Assembly: GCF_913776295.1 (NCBI RefSeq)
Contig: NZ_CAJYOJ010000044.1
Coordinates: 1-64,000 of the forward strand
Direction of reading: 5' to 3'
DNA from: an uncultured Pedobacter sp.
GTDB lineage: Bacteria; Bacteroidota; Bacteroidia; Sphingobacteriales; Sphingobacteriaceae
Length of the DNA stretch: 64,000 nt
The notes beneath the pieces were generated by a model. The model worked only from the letters and a program-made list of their open reading frames with translations. It ran no database searches and had not been told where the DNA came from. Made by a program: the position numbers and the translations under genes. Below are positions 36,334 through 47,214 of this stretch, piece after piece (position 1 is the stretch's first letter; each line of letters starts with the position of its first letter).

Positions 36334-39300
36334 ATGTTTACCCTCCCTGTTTCAACTGGCACCACTGTCTCTCAGTGGAGCAGCAACTTTTTATTGAGAA
36401 AAAAATTATGGGCCTTGCTTATTGGCTTGATGATCAGTCTTAGCGCAATGGCTCAAACGCCTGATGCCAATGGCATCTTGTACGTGGATATCAACAAAAC
36501 CAATGGTGACGGCAGTAGCTGGGATAGCCCGATAAAACAACTGGCCGATGCCTTGAAATTTGCCAATGAAAATGAGGGGACGGTGAAAGCTATATATGTA
36601 GCAAAGGGTACTTATACACCGCTGTATTTTCCAGATAATAGTACTAACACGACTAAAGATCCACGCAATAAAACCTTTCTGATGGTAAATAAGGTCAATT
36701 TGTATGGTGGTTTCGATCCCGCTAATGGCATAAAGACACTAACAGACAACCGTATATTTCCAAGTGCAGATGGCTCAGATTCGGGTACTATTTTATCTGG
36801 GGATTTTAATAATGATGATGTAGTAAGTGGTAGTGGAAAAGACTTAACTTTTAGTAATAATGGAGAAAACGCTTATCATGTACTTGTTTCTGTTGATGTA
36901 AGTTCTGCTGAATTAGATGGATTTAGCGTTAAAGATGGAAATGCCGCTATAAATGGTTATTACATTACCGTTAAGTCACGTAACATTTGGGCTCGTCACG
37001 GGGGAGGTATATATAATTACTCATCTTCACCTGTCATTAATCGATGTAAATTTTATGACAATAAATGTTTCCTATTTGGCGGAGGTATATTTAATGAAAT
37101 TAACTCTTCTCCCGTCATCAAACATAGTAGCTTCTATCAGAACAGCGCTACCTTGTACGGAAACGGTGGGGGCATTTATAATAATGGAGGAAATCAGACG
37201 ATAACCGATTGTATCTTCAGTAATAATTATGGTGGTTCAACTGGTGGGGGGATATATAATGATTCAAATTCTTCTACACAGATCAGTCGTTGTAGCTTTA
37301 ATAATAATACTGCTTCTGATGGCGGTGGAATGTATAATTATAAATCCACTTCAAATATCAGTCTCTGTAATTTTTATAAAAACTTTGCTTCCAAGGAAAC
37401 AGGAAGTGGCGGATTGACCAATGATAGCCAATCTTCTGCAACAATTAGTCAAAGTATTTTTTACGGAAATATTGGTGGCTACGTTGTGCATAACACTCAA
37501 TCATCTACAGCTTGGTTTATCAACATCAGCATGAGCGGTAATGTAAACACTAGCAACAATGGACCCGCGTTAGGGCTTTATTTAGATTATAATTCCAACG
37601 GCAGTATTGTGAATAGTATAATATATAATGATCTAAATTCAACAAATACGCAAGTTATATGTGAAAATGGAGGTCAGCTTACTATAAAAAGCAGTATTGT
37701 TAGAGGTTTCAATCCATATAAAGCTAAAAATATAGCACCGGATCAGGTCATCACGAATGACCCCTTATTTAATGATCCCTCTAAAGGTGATTTAACTCTT
37801 CAATCGAAAAGTCCTGCTATTGACAAAGGTAACAATGATGCCTATACGAATGCTGGCGGTCAATTAAGTACTGATAAAGACCTGGCCGGCAATCAGCGTT
37901 TAGCGGGCAGCGCTATTGATATGGGGGCTTTCGAAGCACAGTTCATCAGTCAGTCCATCACAGCCAGCAACATCAATAAAACTTATGGCGATAGTCCATT
38001 TGAACCTGGCGCTACAGCTAGTTCTGGCTTAGCGGTCAGTTATGCATCGGCAAATAATAGCATTGCTGAAGCCTACCAGGATGCCAATGATGGCAACAAA
38101 TGGAAAATTAAGATCAAAAAAGCGGGGAAAGTGAATATAACGGCTAGCCAGGCAGGAAATAGTAATTTCTATGCGGCTACACCTGTAACTTTTGAACTTA
38201 ATATTGCAAAAGCACCTTCCACGGCTTCTGGCAGCGGTGCAGACCAGATCACTTTTTCGGATGCCAGCTTTGTCTACGACGGCATGGCAAAAGATCTTTC
38301 TGTAGCCAACCTTCCAACCGGTGCTACGGCGAGTTATAATGGCAACGGCAAAACGAACGTGGGCAAATATGATGTTTCAGTCACCGTTTCGCAGCCAAAC
38401 TATGAGGACATTGTTAAAACAGCCAAGCTGACCATTAGCAAGGCACCAAACACGCCATCGGGCAGCGGCATCAATACCATCACTTTTTCGGATGCCAGCT
38501 TTGTTTACGATGGCACGGCAAAAGATCTTTCTGTAGCCAACCTTCCAACCGGTGCTACGGTGAGTTATAATGGCAACGGCAAAACAAACGCGGGAACCTA
38601 TACGGTAACGGCGACTGTTGTACAGCCAAACTATGATGATATTGTTAAAACAGCCAAGCTGACCATTAGCAAGGCACCAAACACGGCATCGGGTAGCGGC
38701 ATCAATACCATCACTTTTTCAGATGCCAGCTTTGTCTACGACGGCACGGCAAAAGATCTTTCTGTAGCCAAACTTCCAACCGGTGCTACGGCGAGTTATA
38801 ATGGCAACGGCAAAACAAACGCGGGAACCTATACGGTAACGGCGACTGTTGTACAGCCAAACTATGAGGACATTGTTAAAACAGCCAAGCTGACCATTAG
38901 CAAGGCACCAAACACGACATCGGGCAGCGGCATCAATACCATCACCTTTTCGGATGCCAGCTTTGTCTACGACGGTACGGCAAAAAATCTTTCTGTAGCC
39001 AACCTTCCAACCGGTGCCGCAGTGAGTTATAGTGGCAACGGCAAAACAAACGCGGGAACCTATGCGATAACGGCGACTGTTGTACAGCCAAACTATGAGG
39101 ACATTGTTAAAACAGCCAAGCTGACCATCAGCAAGGCACCAAACACGGCATCGGGCAGCGGCATCAATACCATCACTTTTGCAGATGCCAGCTTTGTCTA
39201 CGACGGTACGGCAAAAGATCTTTCTGTAGCCAACCTTCCAACCGGTGCTACGGCGAGTTATGTGGGCAACGGCCAGATCAACGCTGGAATTTATACGGTA

Positions 39301-42300
39301 ACGGCGACTGTTGTACAATCAGACTATGAGGACATTGTTAAAACAGCCAAGCTGACCATTAGCAAGGCACCAAACACTACATCGGGCAGCGGCATCAATA
39401 CCATCACTTTTGCAGATGCCGGCTTTGTCTACGATGGTACGGCAAAATATCTTTCTGTAGCCAACCTTCCAACCGGTGCTACGGTGAGTTATGTGGGCAA
39501 CGGCAAAACGAACGCTGGAACCTATGCGGTAACGGCGACTGTTGTACAGCCAAATTATGAGGATATCGTTAAAACGGCCACTTTGACAATCCGCAAGGCA
39601 GCATCACCAGATGCCAACGGTATCCTGTATGTGAACATCAATAAAACTGATGGAGATGGTAGTAGCTGGGATAGTCCGATGAAACAACTGGCCGATGCCT
39701 TGAAATTTGCCAATGCCAACAACAAGGTAAGTACGAACAAGCCGGTAACAGCCATTTACGTAGCAAAGGGAACTTATAAACCATTATACACGCCTGAGGA
39801 CAGACAAAACTTCAAAGACAGTACCGCTTTGGTAGTAGCCAATAAGAATCAGCGCGACCGTGCCTTCCTGATGGTAAAAGATGTAAAACTTTTTGGCGGT
39901 TTCGATCCGGATAATAATATCAAAGCAATAGGTGACCAACGCATATTGCCAGGTAAGGATGGATCAGATGTGGGTACTGTTTTATCAGGAGATTTTAATG
40001 ATGATGATATAGTTAAAATGGTGAATGATAAATTGAATTTTAAAAACAATGGAGAAAACGCTTATCATGTACTGATTTCAGCCGGAGATGTTGGTTCAGC
40101 AGAAATAAATGGTTTTGGAGTAAGAGGAGGTAATGCTAATGGTAATCAATCTGGTATTGAGGATGGTATCAAAGTAAATAACTTTAGTATCCCATCTAAT
40201 AACGGGGCAGGATTGTATGATCTGAGATCATCTCCTTTGATCATTCAGGTGAGCTTTTATAACAATAATGCCTTTAGTCAAGGCGGCGGGATCTATAATT
40301 TCGATCGTTCTTTTCCAACTATCAACAAAAGCAACTTTTTTAACAATAACGCAACTGCCCGTGGAGGGGGTATATGTAACATTAATTATTCATCTTTAAC
40401 CGTTAGTGAAAGCAATTTTTATTCGAATACGGCTAAATATGGTGGCGGAATAAATAATTGGCTTGCTTCTTCTACTAATCCTCCCAACATTAGCCGGAGC
40501 AACTTTTATAACAATAGCGCTATTAGTGGTGGCGGGATTTATAACAATAACTCTTCACCAATTGTTACCCAAAGTAGTTTTTATAAAAATATTGCCTCGC
40601 AAGGTAGTGGAATCTTTAATTCGTACTCCTCCAACCCTACACTTCTTAATGTTAGTATCACAGGCAATACGGCTGTTACAAATGATGGCAAAGGAGGCGG
40701 TATTTATTTCGATGCTACGTCAGCCGGTAGCCTGATCAACAGTATCCTCTATAACAACACCACTCCTGATAATAGCAACAATCTCAACAGGCAGGAGGTT
40801 TACAGTGAAAACACGGGTAGCGCCCCGGTTAGTATCAAGAATAGTATATTAACAGATTATGATGCTTCCAAAACGCTTAATGTGCTGGCCAGTGATGTTA
40901 TAAATACTGATCCTTTATTTAATGATCCAAGCAAAAATGATTTCACCTTAAAATCAGGCAGCCCTGCCATTGGCAGGGGCAGCAATGAAGCTTATAACCT
41001 GACCACAGGAAATAAACTTAATACTGACAAAGACCTGGCCGGTAATCCACGTTTAACGGGTGCCAATATAGATATGGGTGCTTATGAATCATTGGTCCCA
41101 GATCAGGCTATTACCGCCAATAACATCAGCAAAACTTATGGCGATGCACCATTTGAGCCTGGTGCTACCGCCAGTTCTGGCTTAACGGTCAGTTATGCAT
41201 CGGCAGACAATACTATTGGCGAAGCCTTTCAGGATGCCAATGATGGCAACAAATGGAAAATTAAGATTAACAAAGCGGGCAAGGTAAGCATTAAGGCCAG
41301 CCAGGGTGGGAACGGCAGTATACCTGCTGCCACACCGGTAACCTTCGAGCTTACTATTGCACCAAAAAACATTAACGCCAGCATAAATGCCAATTCCGTT
41401 ATCAGCAAAACTTATGATGGAAACAGGCAAAACACCATTGATGCTACCAACTTAAGTTTCGGCCAGAATGACGTACTTAATGCGGATGACGTTAAGCTCA
41501 GCCTAAGTGCCAACACTGTCTATTATGATAATAAAAATGCAGGTAAAAACAAAATCATAAAACTGCCAATAAGTGCTATACAACTCTCAGGCGCACAGGC
41601 AGGGAATTACATACTGGCCAATACCGATTCGCTGAGCGTCAGCACGGCAGAGATTAAGCCAGCCGATTTAACCATCACCGCGAAAGATAGCACGAAGATT
41701 TACGACGGAACTCCATATACCGGCGGAAATTCCATCAGTTACAGCGGTTTTGTAAATAATGAGAACGAAAGTGTACTTACAGGAGCGTTAAATTATGGTG
41801 GTGCAGCCAATGGTGCAGTAAATGTAGGTGAGTACCAGATTGAATTGTCTGGATTAACCAATCCTAATTACAGCATTAAATATAATACAGCCAAGCTCAC
41901 CATTACTAAGGCACCAAACACGACATCGGGCAGCGGTATCAATACCATCACCTTTTCGGATGCCAGCTTTGTCTACGACGGTACGGCAAAAGATCTTTCT
42001 GTAGCCAACCTGCCAACCGGTGCTACGGCGAGTTATAATGGCAACGGCAAAACGAACGCTGGAACCTATGTGGTAACGGCGACTGTTGTACAGGCTAACT
42101 ATGCGGATATTGTAAAAACAGCTACGCTGACGATTAGCAAGGCACCAAACACGACATCGGGCAGCGGCATCAATACCATCACCTTTTCGGATGCCAGCTT
42201 TGTTTACGACGGCACGGCAAAAGATCTTACTATAGCCAACCTTCCAGCCGGTGCTACGGTGAGTTATAATGGCAACGGCAAAACAAACGCGGGAACCTAT

Positions 42301-45300
42301 ACGGTAACGGCGACTGTTGTACAGCCAAATTATGAGGATATCGTTAAAACGGCCAATTTGACAATCCGCAAGGAAGCATCACCAGATGCCAACGGCATTC
42401 TGTATGTGAACATCAATAAAACTGATGGTGATGGCAGTAGCTGGGATAGCCCGATGAAACAACTGGCCGATGCATTAAAATTTGCCAGCACCAATAACAA
42501 GGTCAGTACGAATCCACAGGTAAAGGCCATTTATGTAGCAAAGGGAACTTATAAACCATTATATACTCCTGAAGACGGACAAAACTTTAAAGATAGTACT
42601 GCGTTGGCAGATCCCCGCGACCGTGCCTTCCTGATGGTAAAAGATGTAAAAATGTATGGCGGTTTTGATCCTGACCAGGGAATCAGGTTAATGAGCGACG
42701 AACGCATATTGCCTGCTGATGACGGTACGGAAAAAGGAACCATCTTATCAGGAGACTTCAATAATGATGATGTGGTGGCGGGCAGCAATAATCAAAGCCC
42801 CAGAATAACTAATAATGGCGAAAATGCTTACCACGTGCTGATCGCCACCGGAAATCTGAATACCGCAGAACTGAACGGATTCAGCATCAAAGGGGGAAAT
42901 GCCACCGGCGATCCCAAACGAGCATATCAAGTAGGTAACGTAACGGTTAATCTTCATATGGGTGGAGGATTGTCCAATTCCAGTCCAAAGTTTAGTATTA
43001 AGCAAAGTGCCTTTTACCATAACAAAGCGAAAGATGGAGCTGGAATATTCAACAATAATGCTCGTCCTTTAATTAACCAGACCAGTTTTCACCACAACGA
43101 AGCTTATAGTGGCGGGGCCATGTACAATATGTTTTTTTCGGCTCCTTCCATCAGCTTATGTAAATTTTATAATAATACCGTAGATAGCATCGGTGGTGCA
43201 TTACGGAATTCTAATTCTTCTCCAAATATTAGCCAGAGTAGTTTTTATCGAAATTTGGCAGGCTGTACCGGCGGAGCAATATTTAATGCCGTTAATACTC
43301 ATCTCACGCTTCTTCAAATCAGTATGAATGGAAATGAGGCAGGCAAAAGCAAGGGTAGAGGTGCGGCAATTTATTATGATAGCACTTCAGACGGACAAAT
43401 CAATAACAGTATCGTGTATGGTAATACTACGCCTAATAATGTAAACAACCCTAATAGACAGGAGATAGATAGTGACAATGGAAACATCAAGGTGAACGTG
43501 CTGAACAGCATTGTGAAAGATTACGATATTTCCAATACTTTGAACCTGGCCGCTACCGCTGTCATGAATGAAGATCCTATGTTTAGCGATCCTTCAACTG
43601 GCAATTTAGCACTCAAGAAAGTAAGTCCTGCCATTGGTAAAGGCAGCAATGAGGCTTATACCAGGGCTGGTGGTAAACTCACTACCGACCTGGATCTGGC
43701 TGGAAACCCACGTCTGATTGGTGCAAACATTGATATGGGGGCTTATGAATCATCGGTACCTGATCAGGTTATTACTGCAGGCAACATCAGCAAAACTTAT
43801 GGCGATGCACCTTTTGAGCCTGGTGCTACCGCTAGTTCCGGCTTAGCAGTAAGTTACGCATCGGAAGACAATACTATTGCCGAAGCTTACCAGGATGCTG
43901 CAGATGGCAACAAATGGAAAGTTTCCATTAAAAAAGTGGGTAAGGTTAAGATTACGGCTAATCAGTCAGGAAATGGTAGCATCCCTGCTGCAACACCAGT
44001 TACTTTTGAACTTAATATAGTACCAAAATCCATTACTGCAGGCATAAATACAAATACTATTATCAGCAAAACTTATGATGGCAACAGGCAAAACACCATT
44101 GATGCTACGAGCCTAAGTCTCGGCCAGAATGATGTGGTCAATACGGACGACGTTAAGCTCAGCCTAAGTGCCAATACTGTCTTTTACAATAATAAAAATG
44201 CAGGCAAAAACAAAACCATAAAACTGCCGTTGAGCAGTTTACAGCTCTCTGGTGCACAGGCCGGGAATTACATACTGGCTAATACCGATTCGCTGAGCAT
44301 CAGCACGGCAGAGATTAAGCCAGCCGATTTAACTATTTCACCCATGAATAGCACCAAGGTTTACGACGGAATTCCATATAACGGTGGCAATGCCATCAGT
44401 TACAGTGGTTTTGTAAATAATGAGAACGAAAGTGTACTTGCAGGAACGTTAACTTATGGTGGTGCAGCCAATGGTGCAATAAATGTAGGTGAGTACCAGA
44501 TTGTGCTATCTGGATTAACCAGTACTAACTATAGCATTAAATATAATACAGCCAAGCTGACCATTACCAAATCGGGTTCTACCGATCCGGGCAGCGGCAT
44601 CAGTACCATCACTTTTGCAGATGCAGCGTTTACCTATGACGGAACAGCGAAGAGTATTTTTGCGAAAGACCTTCCGGCAGGTGCTACAGCAACTTATACA
44701 GGCAATGGCCAAACCAATGTGGGTGTATACACGGTAACAGCTACGATCACACAGGCGAACTATGCCGATGTGGTGAAAACGGCTACATTGACCATTAACA
44801 AGTCGGCATCAACCGATCCGGGCAGTGGCATCAGTACCATCACTTTTGCAGATGCAGCGTTTACCTATGACGGAACGGCGAAGAGCATCTTTGCGGCCAA
44901 TCTTCCTGCAGGTGCTACGGTGACTTATACGGGCAATGGCCAGACCAATGCGGGTGTGTACACGGTAACGGCCACGATCACACAGGCGAACTACGCCGAT
45001 GTGGTGAAAACCGCTACTTTGACCATCAACAAAAGTGCATCGGCCGATCCAGGCAGTGGCATCAGTACCATCACTTTTGCAGATGCAGCGTTTACCTATG
45101 ACGGAACAGCTAAAAGTATCTTTGCTGCCAACCTTCCGGCAGGTGCTACAGCAACTTATACAGGCAACGGTCAGACCAACGCGGGTGTTTACACGGTGAC
45201 AGCCACGATTACACAGGCGAACTATGCGGATGTAGTGAAAACGGCTACACTGACCATTAACAAGTCGGTTTCGACCGATCCGGGCAGCGGCATCAGTACC

Positions 45301-46284
45301 ATCACTTTTGCAGATGCAGCGTTTACCTATGACGGAACAGCGAAGAGCATCTTTGCAACCAATCTTCCAACAGGTGCTTTGGCAACTTATGCAGGCAACG
45401 GCCAGACCAATGCGGGTGTGTACACGGTAACGGCCACGATCACACAGGCCAACTATGCCGATGTGGTGAAAACCGCTACTTTGACCATCAACAAAAACGT
45501 ATCAACCGATCCTGGCAGCGGCACCAATGCCATTACTTTTGCAGACGGTAGCTTTACTTACGACGGAACAGCGAAGAGCATTTTTGTGACCAACCTTCCT
45601 GCAGGTGCTACAGTGACTTACTTGGGCAACGGTCAGATCAATGCGGGAACGTACACGGTAACGGCTACCATTTCGCAGCCAAATTATACGGACATCGTTA
45701 AAACAGCAACGCTGGTGATCCATAATGCCATCGTTCCACATGAGGTAAGCTATGTTTCGTCAGTAATATTAACCAGGGGAATGCCAATGTCTGATTTATC
45801 ACCTCTTGTAAAAGGTGGTACTGCTGCAAAATTTGATATTACACCAGCATTACCAAATGGTTTAATTTTCAACATCGCTACAGGAGTAATCTCCGGTGTA
45901 CCAGCAGTGATCAGTCCAGAAACGGTGTATAAGATTTCGGTAACTTTTACAGATAATACAGTTGCTGTAACCACTTTAAACCTGGCGGTTATTGTTCCTG
46001 ATTTGATATACACAGGGAAAGAGCCGATACAAAATATGCTTACCCCAGATGGGAATGGCAAAAATGATGTATGGGTACTTGATTTCATCAAGTCTTTCCC
46101 TAATAATATGGTGAAGGTTAGCGACCGTACCGGGCGTTTGGTTTACCAAAAACAAAACTATGATAACTCATGGGATGGTAGTTTCAATGGCAAGCCGCTT
46201 CCGGAGGGTACGTACTATTATATTATAGACCTTGGCCAGGGCATACCAAAACGCAGAGGATTTATCACCATTCTTTACAGATAA
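36334..46284 (+). CDS. Giant repetitive surface protein with T9SS type-B C-terminal domain (adhesin A)
   Basis: A 3316-residue protein. It starts at the ATG 21 bases after the -7 box; a TTG at 36394 is the alternative, matching adhesin B's start. Signal peptide RKKLWALLIGLMISLSAMA. Three large modules begin with PDANGILYV at 36460, 39607 and 42382. Each module has a right-handed beta-helix (GGGIYN-type turns), a choice-of-anchor-Q-like end (DMGAYE), then YGD-type MBG/YDG domains. MBG-like units of 77 residues follow in blocks of 6, 2 and 5, all in exact 231-bp register. The last ~90 residues are the type-B sorting domain (NMLTPDGNGKNDVWV ... RGFITILYR). A PorP/SprF gene follows after 13 bp. 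Confidence 0.92.
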   Translation: MFTLPVSTGTTVSQWSSNFLLRKKLWALLIGLMISLSAMAQTPDANGILYVDINKTNGDGSSWDSPIKQLADALKFANENEGTVKAIYVAKGTYTPLYFPDNSTNTTKDPRNKTFLMVNKVNLYGGFDPANGIKTLTDNRIFPSADGSDSGTILSGDFNNDDVVSGSGKDLTFSNNGENAYHVLVSVDVSSAELDGFSVKDGNAAINGYYITVKSRNIWARHGGGIYNYSSSPVINRCKFYDNKCFLFGGGIFNEINSSPVIKHSSFYQNSATLYGNGGGIYNNGGNQTITDCIFSNNYGGSTGGGIYNDSNSSTQISRCSFNNNTASDGGGMYNYKSTSNISLCNFYKNFASKETGSGGLTNDSQSSATISQSIFYGNIGGYVVHNTQSSTAWFINISMSGNVNTSNNGPALGLYLDYNSNGSIVNSIIYNDLNSTNTQVICENGGQLTIKSSIVRGFNPYKAKNIAPDQVITNDPLFNDPSKGDLTLQSKSPAIDKGNNDAYTNAGGQLSTDKDLAGNQRLAGSAIDMGAFEAQFISQSITASNINKTYGDSPFEPGATASSGLAVSYASANNSIAEAYQDANDGNKWKIKIKKAGKVNITASQAGNSNFYAATPVTFELNIAKAPSTASGSGADQITFSDASFVYDGMAKDLSVANLPTGATASYNGNGKTNVGKYDVSVTVSQPNYEDIVKTAKLTISKAPNTPSGSGINTITFSDASFVYDGTAKDLSVANLPTGATVSYNGNGKTNAGTYTVTATVVQPNYDDIVKTAKLTISKAPNTASGSGINTITFSDASFVYDGTAKDLSVAKLPTGATASYNGNGKTNAGTYTVTATVVQPNYEDIVKTAKLTISKAPNTTSGSGINTITFSDASFVYDGTAKNLSVANLPTGAAVSYSGNGKTNAGTYAITATVVQPNYEDIVKTAKLTISKAPNTASGSGINTITFADASFVYDGTAKDLSVANLPTGATASYVGNGQINAGIYTVTATVVQSDYEDIVKTAKLTISKAPNTTSGSGINTITFADAGFVYDGTAKYLSVANLPTGATVSYVGNGKTNAGTYAVTATVVQPNYEDIVKTATLTIRKAASPDANGILYVNINKTDGDGSSWDSPMKQLADALKFANANNKVSTNKPVTAIYVAKGTYKPLYTPEDRQNFKDSTALVVANKNQRDRAFLMVKDVKLFGGFDPDNNIKAIGDQRILPGKDGSDVGTVLSGDFNDDDIVKMVNDKLNFKNNGENAYHVLISAGDVGSAEINGFGVRGGNANGNQSGIEDGIKVNNFSIPSNNGAGLYDLRSSPLIIQVSFYNNNAFSQGGGIYNFDRSFPTINKSNFFNNNATARGGGICNINYSSLTVSESNFYSNTAKYGGGINNWLASSTNPPNISRSNFYNNSAISGGGIYNNNSSPIVTQSSFYKNIASQGSGIFNSYSSNPTLLNVSITGNTAVTNDGKGGGIYFDATSAGSLINSILYNNTTPDNSNNLNRQEVYSENTGSAPVSIKNSILTDYDASKTLNVLASDVINTDPLFNDPSKNDFTLKSGSPAIGRGSNEAYNLTTGNKLNTDKDLAGNPRLTGANIDMGAYESLVPDQAITANNISKTYGDAPFEPGATASSGLTVSYASADNTIGEAFQDANDGNKWKIKINKAGKVSIKASQGGNGSIPAATPVTFELTIAPKNINASINANSVISKTYDGNRQNTIDATNLSFGQNDVLNADDVKLSLSANTVYYDNKNAGKNKIIKLPISAIQLSGAQAGNYILANTDSLSVSTAEIKPADLTITAKDSTKIYDGTPYTGGNSISYSGFVNNENESVLTGALNYGGAANGAVNVGEYQIELSGLTNPNYSIKYNTAKLTITKAPNTTSGSGINTITFSDASFVYDGTAKDLSVANLPTGATASYNGNGKTNAGTYVVTATVVQANYADIVKTATLTISKAPNTTSGSGINTITFSDASFVYDGTAKDLTIANLPAGATVSYNGNGKTNAGTYTVTATVVQPNYEDIVKTANLTIRKEASPDANGILYVNINKTDGDGSSWDSPMKQLADALKFASTNNKVSTNPQVKAIYVAKGTYKPLYTPEDGQNFKDSTALADPRDRAFLMVKDVKMYGGFDPDQGIRLMSDERILPADDGTEKGTILSGDFNNDDVVAGSNNQSPRITNNGENAYHVLIATGNLNTAELNGFSIKGGNATGDPKRAYQVGNVTVNLHMGGGLSNSSPKFSIKQSAFYHNKAKDGAGIFNNNARPLINQTSFHHNEAYSGGAMYNMFFSAPSISLCKFYNNTVDSIGGALRNSNSSPNISQSSFYRNLAGCTGGAIFNAVNTHLTLLQISMNGNEAGKSKGRGAAIYYDSTSDGQINNSIVYGNTTPNNVNNPNRQEIDSDNGNIKVNVLNSIVKDYDISNTLNLAATAVMNEDPMFSDPSTGNLALKKVSPAIGKGSNEAYTRAGGKLTTDLDLAGNPRLIGANIDMGAYESSVPDQVITAGNISKTYGDAPFEPGATASSGLAVSYASEDNTIAEAYQDAADGNKWKVSIKKVGKVKITANQSGNGSIPAATPVTFELNIVPKSITAGINTNTIISKTYDGNRQNTIDATSLSLGQNDVVNTDDVKLSLSANTVFYNNKNAGKNKTIKLPLSSLQLSGAQAGNYILANTDSLSISTAEIKPADLTISPMNSTKVYDGIPYNGGNAISYSGFVNNENESVLAGTLTYGGAANGAINVGEYQIVLSGLTSTNYSIKYNTAKLTITKSGSTDPGSGISTITFADAAFTYDGTAKSIFAKDLPAGATATYTGNGQTNVGVYTVTATITQANYADVVKTATLTINKSASTDPGSGISTITFADAAFTYDGTAKSIFAANLPAGATVTYTGNGQTNAGVYTVTATITQANYADVVKTATLTINKSASADPGSGISTITFADAAFTYDGTAKSIFAANLPAGATATYTGNGQTNAGVYTVTATITQANYADVVKTATLTINKSVSTDPGSGISTITFADAAFTYDGTAKSIFATNLPTGALATYAGNGQTNAGVYTVTATITQANYADVVKTATLTINKNVSTDPGSGTNAITFADGSFTYDGTAKSIFVTNLPAGATVTYLGNGQINAGTYTVTATISQPNYTDIVKTATLVIHNAIVPHEVSYVSSVILTRGMPMSDLSPLVKGGTAAKFDITPALPNGLIFNIATGVISGVPAVISPETVYKISVTFTDNTVAVTTLNLAVIVPDLIYTGKEPIQNMLTPDGNGKNDVWVLDFIKSFPNNMVKVSDRTGRLVYQKQNYDNSWDGSFNGKPLPEGTYYYIIDLGQGIPKRRGFITILYR
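38248..39633 (+). repeat. Block 1: six 231-bp MBG-unit repeats
   Basis: The ATC-ACT-TTT codons of ITFSDASFVYDG begin at 38248, 38479, 38710, 38941, 39172 and 39403, exactly 231 bp apart. Long stretches are identical at DNA level. The final repeat grades into the second PDANG module. Confidence 0.95.
41947..42381 (+). repeat. Block 2: two 231-bp MBG-unit repeats
   Basis: Units start at 41947 and 42178. They are nearly identical in sequence to block 1 although ~2.5 kb away, pointing to recent exchange between blocks. Confidence 0.93.
44608..45740 (+). repeat. Block 3: five 231-bp MBG-unit repeats of a second subtype
   Basis: Units start at 44608, 44839, 45070, 45301 and 45532. The protein subtype differs (ITFADAAFTYDGTAKSIFA) but the period is again 231 bp. 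Confidence 0.94.
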
Positions 46285-46297
46285 TAGATTTATAACC

Positions 46298-47197
46298 ATG
46301 ATCAAATTAAATTTAAAAAGAAATCATATCATCTTAATATGCGGCCTGTACTTTATGCTCTTAGGCAATAAAGTATCGGCGCAACTGGAGCCATTATTTA
46401 GTCAATATTATTCCAATCGTTATCTGGCCAATCCGGCTATGGCTGGTTTGGAACAGCGGGTTCGTCTTAATACTGCTTTCCGTCAATCCTGGACCAGGTT
46501 TCCCGGCTCACCTGCCGTACAGCAGATCAGTGCAGATAAAGGTCTTGGTAAAATGGCGGCGGGCTTAAATCTGTCCAGTGAGACAGCCGGACTGCTCAGA
46601 CAATTTTCGGCCTTTGGCACTTTTGCCTATCATTTGCCTTTAAATGCCCGTGGAGACCACCTTCATTTCGGACTAAGTGGCGGCTTGCTCAATCGCTCAA
46701 TTAATCAAAACATGGTTGTAGGTGATGTAAATGATGAAGTGATTCCCATTTATAACAATCGGCCCACAACATTTGATGCTGATTTTGGTATGGCTTATAC
46801 CCGTGGCGGTTTAACTGCCCAGTTGTCCTTAAATAACATGATGTATCTCTTCTCTAACCATACGGTAAGAAATATAGACCAGTCTACATTTTACCTCGCT
46901 ACATCTTACCGGTTTGCGCCGGGCACTAAGAACGCCGTTGTGTTAGAACCCCTGGCTGCACTGAGGGGAATAAGAGGCTTGGATCCCATTTTCGATATTG
47001 GCATACAATCCGCTGTATTGAATGAGCAACTGGCTTTTACGGCCCTGTACAGTACATCTAATGTGTTAAATTTTAATATCGGCTATACCTATAAGCAAAA
47101 ATATACCTTGAATTTTACCTACGGTACAAGTACTTCTTCGCTCTCTTCTTATAACGGTGGCAATTTTGAATTTGGCCTTAGGGCTGTACCCTGGTAA
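46298..47197 (+). CDS. PorP/SprF family type IX secretion partner
   Basis: A 299-residue outer-membrane protein from MIKLNLKRNHI (46298). Signal peptide ends KVSAQ, followed by the family hallmark LEPLFSQYYSNRYLANPAMAGL and a beta-barrel with closing aromatic strands (NFEFGLRAVPW). PorP/SprF proteins bind and help export type-B-domain cargo such as SprB. It starts 13 bp after the stop of adhesin A and is surely cotranscribed. It is the only such gene in the window, although three type-B proteins are encoded. Confidence 0.95.
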   Translation: MIKLNLKRNHIILICGLYFMLLGNKVSAQLEPLFSQYYSNRYLANPAMAGLEQRVRLNTAFRQSWTRFPGSPAVQQISADKGLGKMAAGLNLSSETAGLLRQFSAFGTFAYHLPLNARGDHLHFGLSGGLLNRSINQNMVVGDVNDEVIPIYNNRPTTFDADFGMAYTRGGLTAQLSLNNMMYLFSNHTVRNIDQSTFYLATSYRFAPGTKNAVVLEPLAALRGIRGLDPIFDIGIQSAVLNEQLAFTALYSTSNVLNFNIGYTYKQKYTLNFTYGTSTSSLSSYNGGNFEFGLRAVPW

Positions 47198-47214
47198 GCC
47201 GTTTTTTACCTGGA

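Noticed and set aside
38719..39318. 199-codon antisense frame with repeated RYRIGSRV segments
   Set aside because: It lies opposite the 231-bp repeats of adhesin A and repeats with the same period; an antisense shadow of constrained codons. The same applies to minus-strand frames at 44515-44712 and 45502-45741.
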